Shown here one piece after another: positions 25,165 to 33,911 of a DNA stretch of 64,000 nucleotides. Position 1 is the stretch's first letter, and each line of letters opens with the position of its first letter. The notes beneath the pieces were generated by a model. That model was not told the DNA's origin. It saw only the letters and a program-made list of their open reading frames with translations, and searched no databases. The position numbers and the translations under genes were made by a program. The stretch is taken from positions 124,001 through 188,000 of the forward strand of contig CANQAM010000001.1 in the NCBI GenBank assembly GCA_947589325.1, written 5' to 3'. Origin of the DNA: an uncultured Bacteroidales bacterium (GTDB taxonomy: Bacteria > Bacteroidota > Bacteroidia > Bacteroidales > UBA11471).

Positions 25165-27627
25165 ATGAATATTTCGTATAATTGGCTGAAAGAGTACCTG
25201 CATCTCACGCTCACCCCCGAAGAAACGGCGGCAGCCCTTACCTCCATAGGTCTTGAAACCGGCGGTATCGAAGAAGTGCAAGCCATACGCGGCGGGCTCG
25301 AAGGGTTGGTCGTAGGCAAAGTGCTTACCTGCATCGACCACCCCGATTCCGACCACCTGCACATCACCACCGTCGATTTGGGCGACGGGCAGCCCGTGCA
25401 GATAGTCTGCGGCGCCCCCAACGTCGCCGCCGGACAGCACGTCATCGTCGCCACCATAGGCACGGTGCTCTATTCCGGTGACCAGAGTTTCACCATTAAG
25501 AAATCGAAAATACGCGGCGCCGAGAGTTTCGGCATGATTTGCGCCGAAGACGAAATAGGCATCGGCACCTCGCACGACGGCATCATCGTCCTGCCCGACA
25601 CCGCCCGCCCGGGCACCCCCGCCAAAGAATACTATCACCTCGAAAGCGATTATATACTCGAAGTCGATATTACCCCCAACCGCATCGATGCCGCCTCGCA
25701 TTACGGCGTGGCGCGCGATTTGGCGGCATGGCTGCGCCGGCAGGGCGTGGAGCCCGAGCTGCACCGCCCCTCTGTCGAAGCCTTCCGCATCGACAATCCG
25801 GCGGGCGATGCCATAAAAGTATCCGTCGAAAATCCCGAAGCCTGCATACGGTACAGCGGCTTGACGATACGCGGCGTCCGCGTCGCCGAAAGTCCCGACT
25901 GGCTGAAAAAACGCCTCTCCGCCATCGGCTTGCGACCCATCAACAACATCGTCGATATTACCAACTACCTGTTGCACGCCACCGGGCAGCCCCTCCACTG
26001 TTTCGATGTGAAACAGATATCGGGCGGCACTGTTCGGGTGAAGACCCTCCCCGAAGGCACCCCCTTCGTAACCCTCGACGAGGTAGAGCGCAAGCTCTCC
26101 GACCGCGACCTCATGATATGCAACGACCGCGAAGGTATGTGCATCGCCGGTGTATTCGGCGGGTTGCAGTCGGGCGTAACCGCTGCCACCACCGACGTCT
26201 TTCTCGAATCCGCCTGTTTCCACCCCACATGGGTGCGCAAGACAGCCCGCCGGCACGGACTTTCTACCGACGCCTCTTTTCGCTTCGAGCGCGGCGTCGA
26301 TCCCAACGACACCCTCTATGTGCTCAAACGTGCCGCCCTCTTGGTCAAGGAGCTGGCAGGCGGCGAAATCGCCGGCGACATCGTCGATATCTATCCCGAG
26401 CCGGTCGCCCCGTACCCCGTAACCCTCGCCTACGACCACATCGACGCCCTCGTCGGCAAGCAGATACCTCACGACGTCGTGCGCGAAATACTCCGCTCCC
26501 TCGAAGTCGAAATCGTTTCCGATGCCGACGGCGTGCTCACCCTGCGCGTCCCCACCTACCGTGTCGATGTGCGCCGCCCCGTCGATGTCATCGAAGACAT
26601 ACTCCGTATCTACGGTTACAACAACGTGGAGGTTACCGACACCGTACACTCCAACCTCTCCTATAAAACCCCGACCGACAGCAGCTACGCCATGCAGCGG
26701 CTTATCTCCGAACAGCTTACCGGCTGCGGCTTCAACGAAATCATGAACAATTCGCTCACGAAAGTAGCTTATTATGCCGACTCCGCCCTGTTCCCCGCCG
26801 ACCGCTGCGTCCGCCTGCTCAACCCCCTGAGCGCCGACCTCAGCGTCCTGCGCCAGACCCTTCTGTTCGGCGGGTTGGAGAGCATCGCCCGCAATATCAA
26901 CCGCCGCCGTCCCGACCTCCGTTTCTACGAGTTCGGCAACTGTTACCGCTTCGACCCAGCCGCCGATGCCTCCGTCAAGGTGCTCGCTCCGTACAGCGAA
27001 ACGCAGCATCTCGCCTTGTGGATTACCGGCAACCGCGTCGCCGGCAGTTGGGCGCACCCCGATGAACGCGCCGGCGTATTCGAGTTGAAAGCCCATGTCG
27101 AAAACATCTTCGCCCGCATCGGTATTGAAAGCCGCCGCCTCACTTTCACGCAGAGCGCCGACGAGCTTTTCTCCGCCGCCCTCGACATCGCTTCGCGCGA
27201 CGGTCGCGCGGTCGGTCGTCTCGGCATCGTCGCCCGCAAAATGCTGAAAAAGTGCGACATCGACGCCGAAGTCGCATTCGCCGAACTCGACTGGTCGCTC
27301 CTCATGCGCATGGCAGGCAAGAAAGTTACCTTTACCGAGATACCCAAATATCCCCCTGTCCGCCGCGATTTGGCGCTTCTGCTCGACAATGCCGTCACCT
27401 TTGCCGACGTCGAGAAAACCGTGCTCGAAACCGACCGCCGCATCATACGCAGTGTAACCCTTTTCGACGTCTATGAAGGCAAAAACCTTCCCGCCGGCAA
27501 AAAGTCGTATGCCGTAGCCCTGCTTTTGCAGGACGAGACAAAGACCCTCGACGAGCGGCAAATCGAAAACACCATGCAGCGCGTTGTCGCCAACCTCCGC
27601 AGCAAACTCGGCGCCGAGCTGCGATAA
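25165..27627 (+). CDS. pheT: Phenylalanine-tRNA ligase beta subunit
   Basis: An 820-residue protein of full length. Domains in order: N-terminal tRNA-binding/EMAP-II-like (about 40-155, with LTCIDHPDSDHLHITTVDLG), B3/B4 editing domain (about 210-390), B5 (about 405-480), the catalytic-like core, and the C-terminal FDX-ACB anticodon-binding domain (FTEIPKYPPVRRDLALLLD). With PheS it forms the heterotetramer that charges tRNA-Phe. pheS is not adjacent, as is usual in Bacteroidota. The YebC-like gene follows after 46 bases. Confidence 0.98.
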   Translation: MNISYNWLKEYLHLTLTPEETAAALTSIGLETGGIEEVQAIRGGLEGLVVGKVLTCIDHPDSDHLHITTVDLGDGQPVQIVCGAPNVAAGQHVIVATIGTVLYSGDQSFTIKKSKIRGAESFGMICAEDEIGIGTSHDGIIVLPDTARPGTPAKEYYHLESDYILEVDITPNRIDAASHYGVARDLAAWLRRQGVEPELHRPSVEAFRIDNPAGDAIKVSVENPEACIRYSGLTIRGVRVAESPDWLKKRLSAIGLRPINNIVDITNYLLHATGQPLHCFDVKQISGGTVRVKTLPEGTPFVTLDEVERKLSDRDLMICNDREGMCIAGVFGGLQSGVTAATTDVFLESACFHPTWVRKTARRHGLSTDASFRFERGVDPNDTLYVLKRAALLVKELAGGEIAGDIVDIYPEPVAPYPVTLAYDHIDALVGKQIPHDVVREILRSLEVEIVSDADGVLTLRVPTYRVDVRRPVDVIEDILRIYGYNNVEVTDTVHSNLSYKTPTDSSYAMQRLISEQLTGCGFNEIMNNSLTKVAYYADSALFPADRCVRLLNPLSADLSVLRQTLLFGGLESIARNINRRRPDLRFYEFGNCYRFDPAADASVKVLAPYSETQHLALWITGNRVAGSWAHPDERAGVFELKAHVENIFARIGIESRRLTFTQSADELFSAALDIASRDGRAVGRLGIVARKMLKKCDIDAEVAFAELDWSLLMRMAGKKVTFTEIPKYPPVRRDLALLLDNAVTFADVEKTVLETDRRIIRSVTLFDVYEGKNLPAGKKSYAVALLLQDETKTLDERQIENTMQRVVANLRSKLGAELR

Positions 27628-27673
27628 ACTCCGAAAAATCATACATTATATATAATAGAAAAAACAGAACAAT

Positions 27674-28399
27674 ATGGGAAGAGCATTTGAATACCGGAAA
27701 GCCCGTAAACTCAAACGGTGGGGCAACATGGCACGCACCTTTACCAAACTCGGAAAAGAAATATCCATCGCCGTAAAAGCCGGCGGTCCCGACCCCGACG
27801 CCAACCCCCGCCTCCGCGTCCTCATTCAGAACGCCAAAGCCGCCAACATGCCGAAAGAAAACGTCGAGCGCGCCATCAAAAAAGCCACCTCCAAAGACGA
27901 AGGCGACTACAAGGAAGTACTCTTCGAGGGCTACGGACCCTACGGCATCGCCATTGTCGTCGAAACCGCCACCGACAACAACAACCGCACCGTCGCCAAC
28001 ATTCGCAGCTACTTCAACAAAGCCGGCGGCTCGCTCGGCACCTCCGGAAGTCTCTCCTTTCTTTTCGAGCACAAAAGCGTGTTCCACGTCAAACCCAAAG
28101 ACGGCGTGTCGCTCGACGACCTCGAACTCGAACTCATCGATTTCGGTGTCGATGAACTCGATGCCGACGACGAAGAAATCGTACTCTACGGCGAATTCGA
28201 ATCCTTCAACGCCATACAGAAATACCTCGAAGACAACGGCTTCGAGATTACCTCTGCCGAGTTCGAGCGCATTCCCAACGACACGAAAGAAGTGACCGAC
28301 GAACAGCGCGCCCAAATCGAAAAACTCATCGAGCGCATCGAAGACGATGAAGACGTGCAAAATGTCTTCCACAATATGAAAGAACCCGACGAAGAATAG
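27674..28399 (+). CDS. YebC/PmpR-family protein
   Basis: A 241-residue protein starting MGRAFEYRKARKLKRWGNMA, with the family blocks LRVLIQNAKAANMPKENVERAIKKA and FEGYGPYGIAIVVE. Members were described as transcription regulators (PmpR), and more recently as factors helping ribosomes through polyproline stretches; either role is possible here. The C-terminus is strongly acidic. It lies after pheT and ends before a strong terminator. Confidence 0.95.
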   Translation: MGRAFEYRKARKLKRWGNMARTFTKLGKEISIAVKAGGPDPDANPRLRVLIQNAKAANMPKENVERAIKKATSKDEGDYKEVLFEGYGPYGIAIVVETATDNNNRTVANIRSYFNKAGGSLGTSGSLSFLFEHKSVFHVKPKDGVSLDDLELELIDFGVDELDADDEEIVLYGEFESFNAIQKYLEDNGFEITSAEFERIPNDTKEVTDEQRAQIEKLIERIEDDEDVQNVFHNMKEPDEE

Positions 28400-28427
28400 C
28401 CTAAAAAATAGTTTCTTTTCATTTCGG

Positions 28428-28464
28428 TCGGGCAGACGCAGCAAAGCGGCTGCCCGATTTTTTT
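28428..28464 (+). terminator. Terminator after the YebC-like gene
   Basis: TCGGGCAG and CTGCCCGA form the stem, followed by TTTTTTT. Confidence 0.85.
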
Positions 28465-28658
28465 ACCCGCCGACGGAAAAAAGAAAGCCGCATACGCTTT
28501 CCTCTCTCGCAGCGCGTACACCTTTTCCGCCACTCGCGCGGAGCGCGGGTGGCAGGGTGGAGGCCCTCGCCTGCCGCCGCTCCCCTGCCGCAAAACGACA
28601 TAAAAAAATCCCCTTGCGGGTTATCTGCAAAGGGAAAGCGTTTCTCCGCAAAAGCCGT

Positions 28659-29060
28659 TCACACCGCCGTCAGTTCCGCCCCGATGCGCCGGATTTCCGC
28701 TTTTATCGATTCCAACCGTTCGGGCGACGGACGTTTCGACCCGCTGATATACTGAGCCAACAGGCTTTGCGCCATACCCAACCGCCGCGCTATGGCAGAA
28801 GCGTTGATTTCAGGGTGCGCCATGAACAGGTCGTATAACGTATTCTCCTTTTTGGAACGGAAAAATCCCTCGAAACTCAAATCCTCGTCGAGTTCCTCCC
28901 AGTGAATGCCGAAAGCATCGTGTGAGAAATTCGCCCGCTGCGCCGGCGTTGCATATTTCAGACGCGGGTAGTCGGCAAACTTTTCGCAAGCCACCCTGCC
29001 GTCGTCCGTCCGAATGCACACCCCCGTATCGGAAAGCCATATATCCCTAACTGTAATCAT
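28659..29060 (-). CDS. DUF2442 protein fused to an HTH domain, antitoxin-like
   Basis: A 133-residue protein. Residues 1-80 match the DUF2442 family (ITVRDIWLSDTG, then the YPRLKYATPAQRANF block). The C-terminal 55 residues form a helix-turn-helix of the XRE type (INASAIARRLGMAQSLLAQYISG). DUF2442 genes often follow DUF4160 genes in bacteria in an arrangement resembling toxin-antitoxin pairs; the HTH would allow autoregulation. Here the ATG is 2 bases from the stop of a frameshifted DUF4160 gene. The antitoxin role is inferred from context only. No terminator is obvious downstream. Confidence 0.8.
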   Translation of the reverse strand: MITVRDIWLSDTGVCIRTDDGRVACEKFADYPRLKYATPAQRANFSHDAFGIHWEELDEDLSFEGFFRSKKENTLYDLFMAHPEINASAIARRLGMAQSLLAQYISGSKRPSPERLESIKAEIRRIGAELTAV

Positions 29061-29062
29061 AA

Positions 29063-29300
29063 CTATTTGTTGCTGTTAAAAAATTTGTTCCAATGTTCGG
29101 CAATGATTTCGCGGTTTTCTTCGATGACCGCTTCAACCATTTTCAGCTCCGCCGGCTTTAAGCCGTGATTTTCGACCAACGAAACAGGGTTCAAAGAAAA
29201 CTTTGCCCGTATCCCCTTTCACGACGTGTACGTGAATAGGCTCGTGGTCGTTGGCGTAAAACATGAATCGGAAACCGAATAAAATAAAAATAGTAGGCAT
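29063..29300 (-). pseudogene. DUF4160 gene broken by a one-base frameshift
   Basis: The first frame (ATG at 29300) reads MPTIFILFGFRFMFYANDHE and PIHVHVVKGDTGKVFFEP, the DUF4160 N-terminus with its conserved HEPIHVHV core. It then slips near 29186. The neighbouring frame continues as VSLVENHGLKPAELKMVEA and ends EHWNKFFNSNK at a TAG at 29063, the expected DUF4160 C-terminus. Removing one T from GAACCCTGTTTCG restores a single frame of about 78 residues. Explanations: true inactivation, sequencing error, or ribosomal slippage (least likely, as the site is not a classic slippery heptamer). The ORF-track frame 29133-29474 begins further upstream and misses this. Confidence 0.8.
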
Positions 29301-29582
29301 TGCTTTCAATATTTGGAAAGTACAAATATAGGTAATAAATTTATTACCCGCAAAAGAAAACAAAAAAAATTTCCACCTCGCCGTTTTTCCCCGCCGCACT
29401 CTACCCGCCGTGCCGCAAAGAAAAAGAGAAAGCCACCCGCCTATGCGGGTGGCGGGAGAGGGAAGTGCGTCCACTCGCTCCCGACCCGCCGTCCCATTTT
29501 TTTATTTTCCTTTTTTCCTCGTCCTGCTTTTTTATTTCGGGAAAATCCCGACTCCCAACGAATTGATTTTTATACATAACTT
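29301..29582. other. Gap upstream of the AraC regulator; one orphan hairpin
   Basis: No convincing coding frame. GCCACCCGC (29432-29440) pairs with GCGGGTGGC (29445-29453); on the minus strand a T-rich run follows, so it looks like a leftward terminator although no leftward gene ends there. The remaining sequence is A/T-rich with long A and T runs. Confidence 0.4.
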
Positions 29583-29613
29583 TTTGTCTTTTTCAAAAAA
29601 TATATTATATTTG
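29583..29613 (+). promoter_or_regulatory. Promoter of the AraC-family gene
   Basis: TTTG (29583-29586), 19-base spacer, TATATTTG (29606-29613), 29 bases before the ATG. Confidence 0.75.
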
Positions 29614-29642
29614 CAACAATAAGGTATTTATAAACAGAATTT

Positions 29643-30647
29643 ATGAATTATAACAATTTGGAAAACTCTGTAAAATACTTCGCGGGAGAACACGGAGTAC
29701 ATTTCGGATTGTCAGTCGATACCGTCGGCTTCCAGTCGGTGAAGCCGGGCGAACACTACCCGCCGACTACCCACCCGTCAGGCTTCTACTTCAACACTGT
29801 CAAGGGGCGCACCCTCCAAGAATACCAACTGCTCTACATCACCAAAGGCAGTGGCACTTTTGCCTCTGCCCACCGTCCCGACCAACCGCTCGAAAAAGGC
29901 TCGCTGGTATGCCTCTTCCCCGACGAATGGCACACCTACCACCCCAATGAAAAAAACGGTTGGAACGAATACTACATCGGCTTCAACGGTGCCGCTGCTC
30001 TGACATACCTCGACGAAGCCGGCATAACGCCGGAAAACCCTATCCTGAAAGTCGGCTTCAATGCCGACTTGGTGCGCCTTTTTCAAGAAGCCATAGAAGT
30101 GGGAAAAACCGACAAAAATGCCGTGCAAGAACGCCTCAGCAGCATCATCGTACACATACTCGGCTTGGCGTGCTACCTCTCGCGCAACAACACCTTCGAA
30201 GACGACAACATCGGTCAGAAAATAGAACGTGCCAAAATCATCATGATAGAAAACCTCTACAAAGAAGTCGATGTCGAAGAACTTGCCGCCAAACTCAACC
30301 TCTCGTACAGTTGGTTCCGTAAACTCTTCAAAGAATACACCGGCTACGCCCCGGCCAAATACTATCAGGAACTCAAAATAAAAAAAGCCGAAGACCTGCT
30401 CGTACACACCTCTTTTTCCGTGAAAGAAATCGCCTATATACTCAATTACAAGTCGTCGGAGCATTTCTTCTCCCTCTTCAAGAAAAAAAACGGATTTACC
30501 CCGCTGGAATACCGCGTCCACATACGCGGCAGCGAATCGGGTGAGAATGTACGCGGAAACCGGCGCGACGAACTGCCCCCGCTTCCCGAACCTTCGGAAA
30601 AACTCATCGACGAGCTGCTCATCGACCACCACCACAGAGAAAATTGA
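29643..30647 (+). CDS. AraC-family transcriptional regulator
   Basis: A 334-residue protein. The N-terminal half is a cupin-like ligand-binding domain (about residues 55-150; YQLLYITKGSGTF and WHTYHPN are typical of AraC-type sugar sensors). The C-terminal residues about 200-295 carry two helix-turn-helix units: LAAKLNLSYSWFRKLFKEYTG and VKEIAYILNYKSSEHFFSLF followed by GFTPLEYR. Such proteins usually activate carbohydrate genes in response to an oligosaccharide. No catabolic operon adjoins; the target could be one of the scattered pectin genes, but nothing in the sequence shows this. Confidence 0.92.
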   Translation: MNYNNLENSVKYFAGEHGVHFGLSVDTVGFQSVKPGEHYPPTTHPSGFYFNTVKGRTLQEYQLLYITKGSGTFASAHRPDQPLEKGSLVCLFPDEWHTYHPNEKNGWNEYYIGFNGAAALTYLDEAGITPENPILKVGFNADLVRLFQEAIEVGKTDKNAVQERLSSIIVHILGLACYLSRNNTFEDDNIGQKIERAKIIMIENLYKEVDVEELAAKLNLSYSWFRKLFKEYTGYAPAKYYQELKIKKAEDLLVHTSFSVKEIAYILNYKSSEHFFSLFKKKNGFTPLEYRVHIRGSESGENVRGNRRDELPPLPEPSEKLIDELLIDHHHREN

Positions 30648-30687
30648 ACATATTTTTTACGGACGCAATCTTTTGCGCCCGTATTAT

Positions 30688-30718
30688 TTTGTCCTCTCGA
30701 AAAAATATACTACCTTTG
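30688..30718 (+). promoter_or_regulatory. Promoter of rpsA
   Basis: TTTG (30688-30691), exactly 19 bases, TACCTTTG (30711-30718). The leader is about 60 nt. Confidence 0.75.
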
Positions 30719-30783
30719 CTCCTGATTTTTGAGGCCATATAATGTCTAATTTAGTAGTAAGAAAATCAAATTATTAAACAACA

Positions 30784-32568
30784 ATGGAAGAAAAACAAGT
30801 CAATCCCGTCGAAAATTTCGACTGGGAAGCCTATGAAAAAGGCGACGTAGTTACCGGCAAAAGCCGCGAAGAGTTGATCGAAACCTACGATCGCTCGCTC
30901 AACACCGTAAACGACAAAGAGGTAATCGAAGGTACCGTCATCTCCCTCAACAAAAGAGAAGTCGTAGTAAACATCGGTTACAAATCGGACGGCGTCATTT
31001 CGATGAACGAATTTCGCTACAACCCCGACCTCAAAGTGGGCGACAAAGTCGAAGTGTACATCGAAAATCAGGAAGACAAAAAAGGACAGTTGGTACTCTC
31101 CCACAAAAAAGCGCGCGCAACCCGCTCGTGGGATCGCGTAAACGCTGCCCTCGAAAACGACGAAATCATCAAAGGTTACATCAAGTGCCGTACCAAAGGC
31201 GGTATGATTGTCGATGTATTCGGCATCGAAGCCTTCCTGCCCGGCTCGCAAATCGACGTAAAACCCATACGCGACTACGATGTATTCGTTGGCAAAACGA
31301 TGGAATTTAAGGTCGTAAAAATCAATCAGGAATTTAAGAACGTCGTTGTTTCGCACAAAGCCCTCATCGAAGCCGAGCTCGAACAACAGAAAAAAGAAAT
31401 CATCGCCAAACTCGAAAAAGGTCAGGTGCTCGAAGGTACCGTCAAGAACATCACCTCTTACGGCGTGTTCATCGACCTCGGCGGCGTGGACGGTCTTATC
31501 CACATCACCGACCTCTCGTGGGGCCGCGTAAGTCACCCCGAAGAAATCGTTTCACTCGACCAGAAACTCAACGTCGTGATACTCGACTTCGATGACGAGA
31601 AGAAACGCATTGCACTCGGTCTGAAACAACTCACCCCGCACCCGTGGGACGCTCTCGACCCCGACCTCAAAGTGGGCGACAAAGTGAAAGGCAAAGTCGC
31701 CGTGATGGCCGACTATGGCGCATTCGTAGAAATAGCTCCGGGCGTCGAAGGGCTTATCCACGTATCGGAAATGTCGTGGTCGCAGCACCTGCGCAGCGCA
31801 CAAGACTTTATGAAAGTAGGCGACGAAGTCGAAGCCGTCATACTTACCCTCGACCGCGAAGAACGCAAAATGTCGCTCGGTATCAAACAGCTCAAACCCG
31901 ATCCTTGGGAGAGTATCGAAACCAAATATGCCGTAGGTTCGCGTCATCAGGCAAAAGTGCGCAACTTCACCAACTTCGGCGTGTTCGTCGAAATAGAAGA
32001 AGGCGTCGAGGGCTTGATTCACATCTCCGACCTGTCGTGGACGAAGAAAATCAAACACCCCTCCGAATTTACCCAAATCGGCGCCGACATCGAAGTACAA
32101 GTACTCGAAATCGACAAGGAAAACCGTCGTCTCAGTCTCGGACACAAACAGCTCGAAGACAACCCGTGGGACGCATTCGAGAGCGTATTTACCGTAGGCT
32201 CCGTACACCCGGGCACCATCGTCGATATGCAGGAAAAAGGCGCTGTCGTAGCACTGCCCTACGGCGTCGAAGGTTTCGCCACTCCCAAACATTTGGTGAA
32301 AGAAGACGGTACACAGGCACAGGTCGATGAAAAACTCGACTTCAAAGTTATCGAGTTCAACAAAGACGCCAAACGCATCATACTCTCGCACAGCCGCATA
32401 TTCGAAGATGCCGCCAAAGCCGAAGCCCACAAAGAGGCTTCCGCAAAGAAAGCTGCAAAGAAAGCTGCCAAAGCAGCCGAAGAAGCCGCAGCTCCCCAAG
32501 TGGAAAAAACCACGCTCGGCGACATCGAAGAACTGGCTGCCCTCAAAGAAAAACTCTCCGGAAAATAA
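30784..32568 (+). CDS. rpsA: 30S ribosomal protein S1
   Basis: A 594-residue protein with six S1 RNA-binding repeats; the last four are clearest, each with a G-x-V-x-x-I/V core and a GLIHISDLSW-type end (VDGLIHITDLSW, VEGLIHVSEMSW, VEGLIHISDLSW, then a divergent VEGFATPKHL). The C-terminal 60 residues are Ala/Lys/Glu-rich. S1 recruits mRNA to the 30S subunit and unfolds it; in Bacteroidota, where Shine-Dalgarno pairing is weak, it is expected to matter especially. Its own consensus promoter lies just upstream. Confidence 0.97.
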   Translation: MEEKQVNPVENFDWEAYEKGDVVTGKSREELIETYDRSLNTVNDKEVIEGTVISLNKREVVVNIGYKSDGVISMNEFRYNPDLKVGDKVEVYIENQEDKKGQLVLSHKKARATRSWDRVNAALENDEIIKGYIKCRTKGGMIVDVFGIEAFLPGSQIDVKPIRDYDVFVGKTMEFKVVKINQEFKNVVVSHKALIEAELEQQKKEIIAKLEKGQVLEGTVKNITSYGVFIDLGGVDGLIHITDLSWGRVSHPEEIVSLDQKLNVVILDFDDEKKRIALGLKQLTPHPWDALDPDLKVGDKVKGKVAVMADYGAFVEIAPGVEGLIHVSEMSWSQHLRSAQDFMKVGDEVEAVILTLDREERKMSLGIKQLKPDPWESIETKYAVGSRHQAKVRNFTNFGVFVEIEEGVEGLIHISDLSWTKKIKHPSEFTQIGADIEVQVLEIDKENRRLSLGHKQLEDNPWDAFESVFTVGSVHPGTIVDMQEKGAVVALPYGVEGFATPKHLVKEDGTQAQVDEKLDFKVIEFNKDAKRIILSHSRIFEDAAKAEAHKEASAKKAAKKAAKAAEEAAAPQVEKTTLGDIEELAALKEKLSGK

Positions 32569-32588
32569 TTCTTCCGGAACACCGATAG

Positions 32589-32628
32589 AAAGAGCGCGTA
32601 GGGTCGATACGCGCTCTTTTGTTTTTTT
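32589..32628 (+). terminator. Terminator after rpsA
   Basis: AAAGAGCGCGTA pairs with TACGCGCTCTTT over a 7-base loop, followed by TGTTTTTTTTG. Confidence 0.9.
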
Positions 32629-32702
32629 TGAAAAAAAACGCGAAATTCCGCAACGGAATCGGGACGAATGATTATATTTGCCCCGTAAAAAAGTGTTTAA
32701 TT

Positions 32703-33842
32703 ATGAAAAAATACGGAGCTGTTTTATTGTTGGCAATCCTGCTTTTTCCGACAGCGGTTAAAGCGCAGGAAGAAAAAGTCTATACCCTGCCGTCGGCGCA
32801 GCCTGTTTACGAACCGACCTATCGCAACGACGGCATCGACGCCCCTGTGAAAAACGTCATATTCATGGTAGGCGACGGCATGGGGCTGGCACACATGGCA
32901 TCTGCCCTCTATGCCAATCGCGGCGACCTCACCATTGCACGGCTGCACCATATCGGGCTTGTGCGCACACAGTCGGGAAACCGCTACATCACCGACTCGG
33001 CTGCCGCCGGCACAGCTTATGCCACCGGCAGGAAAACCGACAACAATTGTGTCGGCACTGCCGCTGCCGGCGACACCCTCGAAAATATGACCGAGATACT
33101 TGCTGCTCGCGGTTATGCCACCGGCATCGTTACCACCGATAAAATTTCGGGTGCTACGCCTGCTGCTTTTTATGCTCACCAGCCCAAGCGGAGCATGACC
33201 GCCGAGATACTCACCGACCTTGCCCACACGCGCGCCGACTTTGTCGCCGGCAGCAGCGTGTCGCTCTTTGAGAAAATGGAAGGTGGAAAACTCGATTCGC
33301 TGCGGGCACACGGTTTCACCGTCGTGCACGACTTCCGCGCCCTCCCTGAGCTTGCAGCCGACAAGATAGCTTTGATTGCTTGCGACCGTGATGCCGAATG
33401 GGTGCAAAACGGACGCGACTCCGACTACCTGCGCGCGGTATCCGAATTTGCCATGAAATTTCTTGCCGACAAGTCCGACAAAGGATTTTTCCTGCTCATC
33501 GAAGGGGCTGAAATAGACCATGCCGCTCACGGCAACGACCTCGAAGGCGTTGTGCGCGAGACCCTCGATTTCGATAAAGCCGTTGCCGAAGCCCTGCGCT
33601 TTGCCGACAGCAACGGCGAAACCCTCGTCGTCATACTCGCCGATCACGAAACCGGCGGCTTGGCGTTGGGCGACGGCGATGTGAGCGAAGGCCGCGTATC
33701 GGGCCGCTTTACCTCGACCGGACACTCGCCCGTGCCCGTGCCCGTATATGCCTACGGTCCGCACGCCGACGATTTCTGCGGCGTACTCGAAAACACCGAA
33801 ATATTTTTCCGCATCAGAGCCGCTTTGCAGCACGGCAGATAA
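32703..33842 (+). CDS. Periplasmic alkaline phosphatase
   Basis: The ATG at 32703 (379 residues) begins a signal peptide ending in TAVKAQ; a TATATTTG at 32673-32680 lies between it and the track start. Alkaline phosphatase superfamily motifs are all present: NVIFMVGDGMGL (metal Asp), the nucleophile Ser in ITDSAAAGTAYATG, then EGAEIDHAAHGND and ADHETGG for the second zinc. It hydrolyses phosphomonoesters in the periplasm. No Pho-box was recognised. Monocistronic, converging on the HD gene. Confidence 0.94.
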   Translation: MKKYGAVLLLAILLFPTAVKAQEEKVYTLPSAQPVYEPTYRNDGIDAPVKNVIFMVGDGMGLAHMASALYANRGDLTIARLHHIGLVRTQSGNRYITDSAAAGTAYATGRKTDNNCVGTAAAGDTLENMTEILAARGYATGIVTTDKISGATPAAFYAHQPKRSMTAEILTDLAHTRADFVAGSSVSLFEKMEGGKLDSLRAHGFTVVHDFRALPELAADKIALIACDRDAEWVQNGRDSDYLRAVSEFAMKFLADKSDKGFFLLIEGAEIDHAAHGNDLEGVVRETLDFDKAVAEALRFADSNGETLVVILADHETGGLALGDGDVSEGRVSGRFTSTGHSPVPVPVYAYGPHADDFCGVLENTEIFFRIRAALQHGR

Positions 33843-33860
33843 TCGCTCGATACCATACCG

Positions 33861-33896
33861 AAAAGCCCCGTTTCTCGCACGAGAAACGGGGCTTTT
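33861..33896. terminator. Bidirectional terminator, phosphatase/HD gene
   Basis: A perfect 17-bp inverted repeat, AAAAGCCCCGTTTCTCG and its complement, with a 2-base centre. Confidence 0.92.
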
Positions 33897-33911
33897 CGTC
33901 TGTTGGCGAAA

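Noticed and set aside
24835-27642. 935-residue minus-strand ORF opposite pheT
   Set aside because: A GC-rich third codon position in pheT leaves the antisense frame open. It spans two genes and has no signal, domain or promoter. The same holds for 4794-6485 (ftsH) and 13131-14561 (CE12).
29313-29622. Small plus-strand ORFs before the AraC gene
   Set aside because: Low-complexity Lys/Arg/Phe-rich products overlapping the AraC promoter; no supporting evidence.
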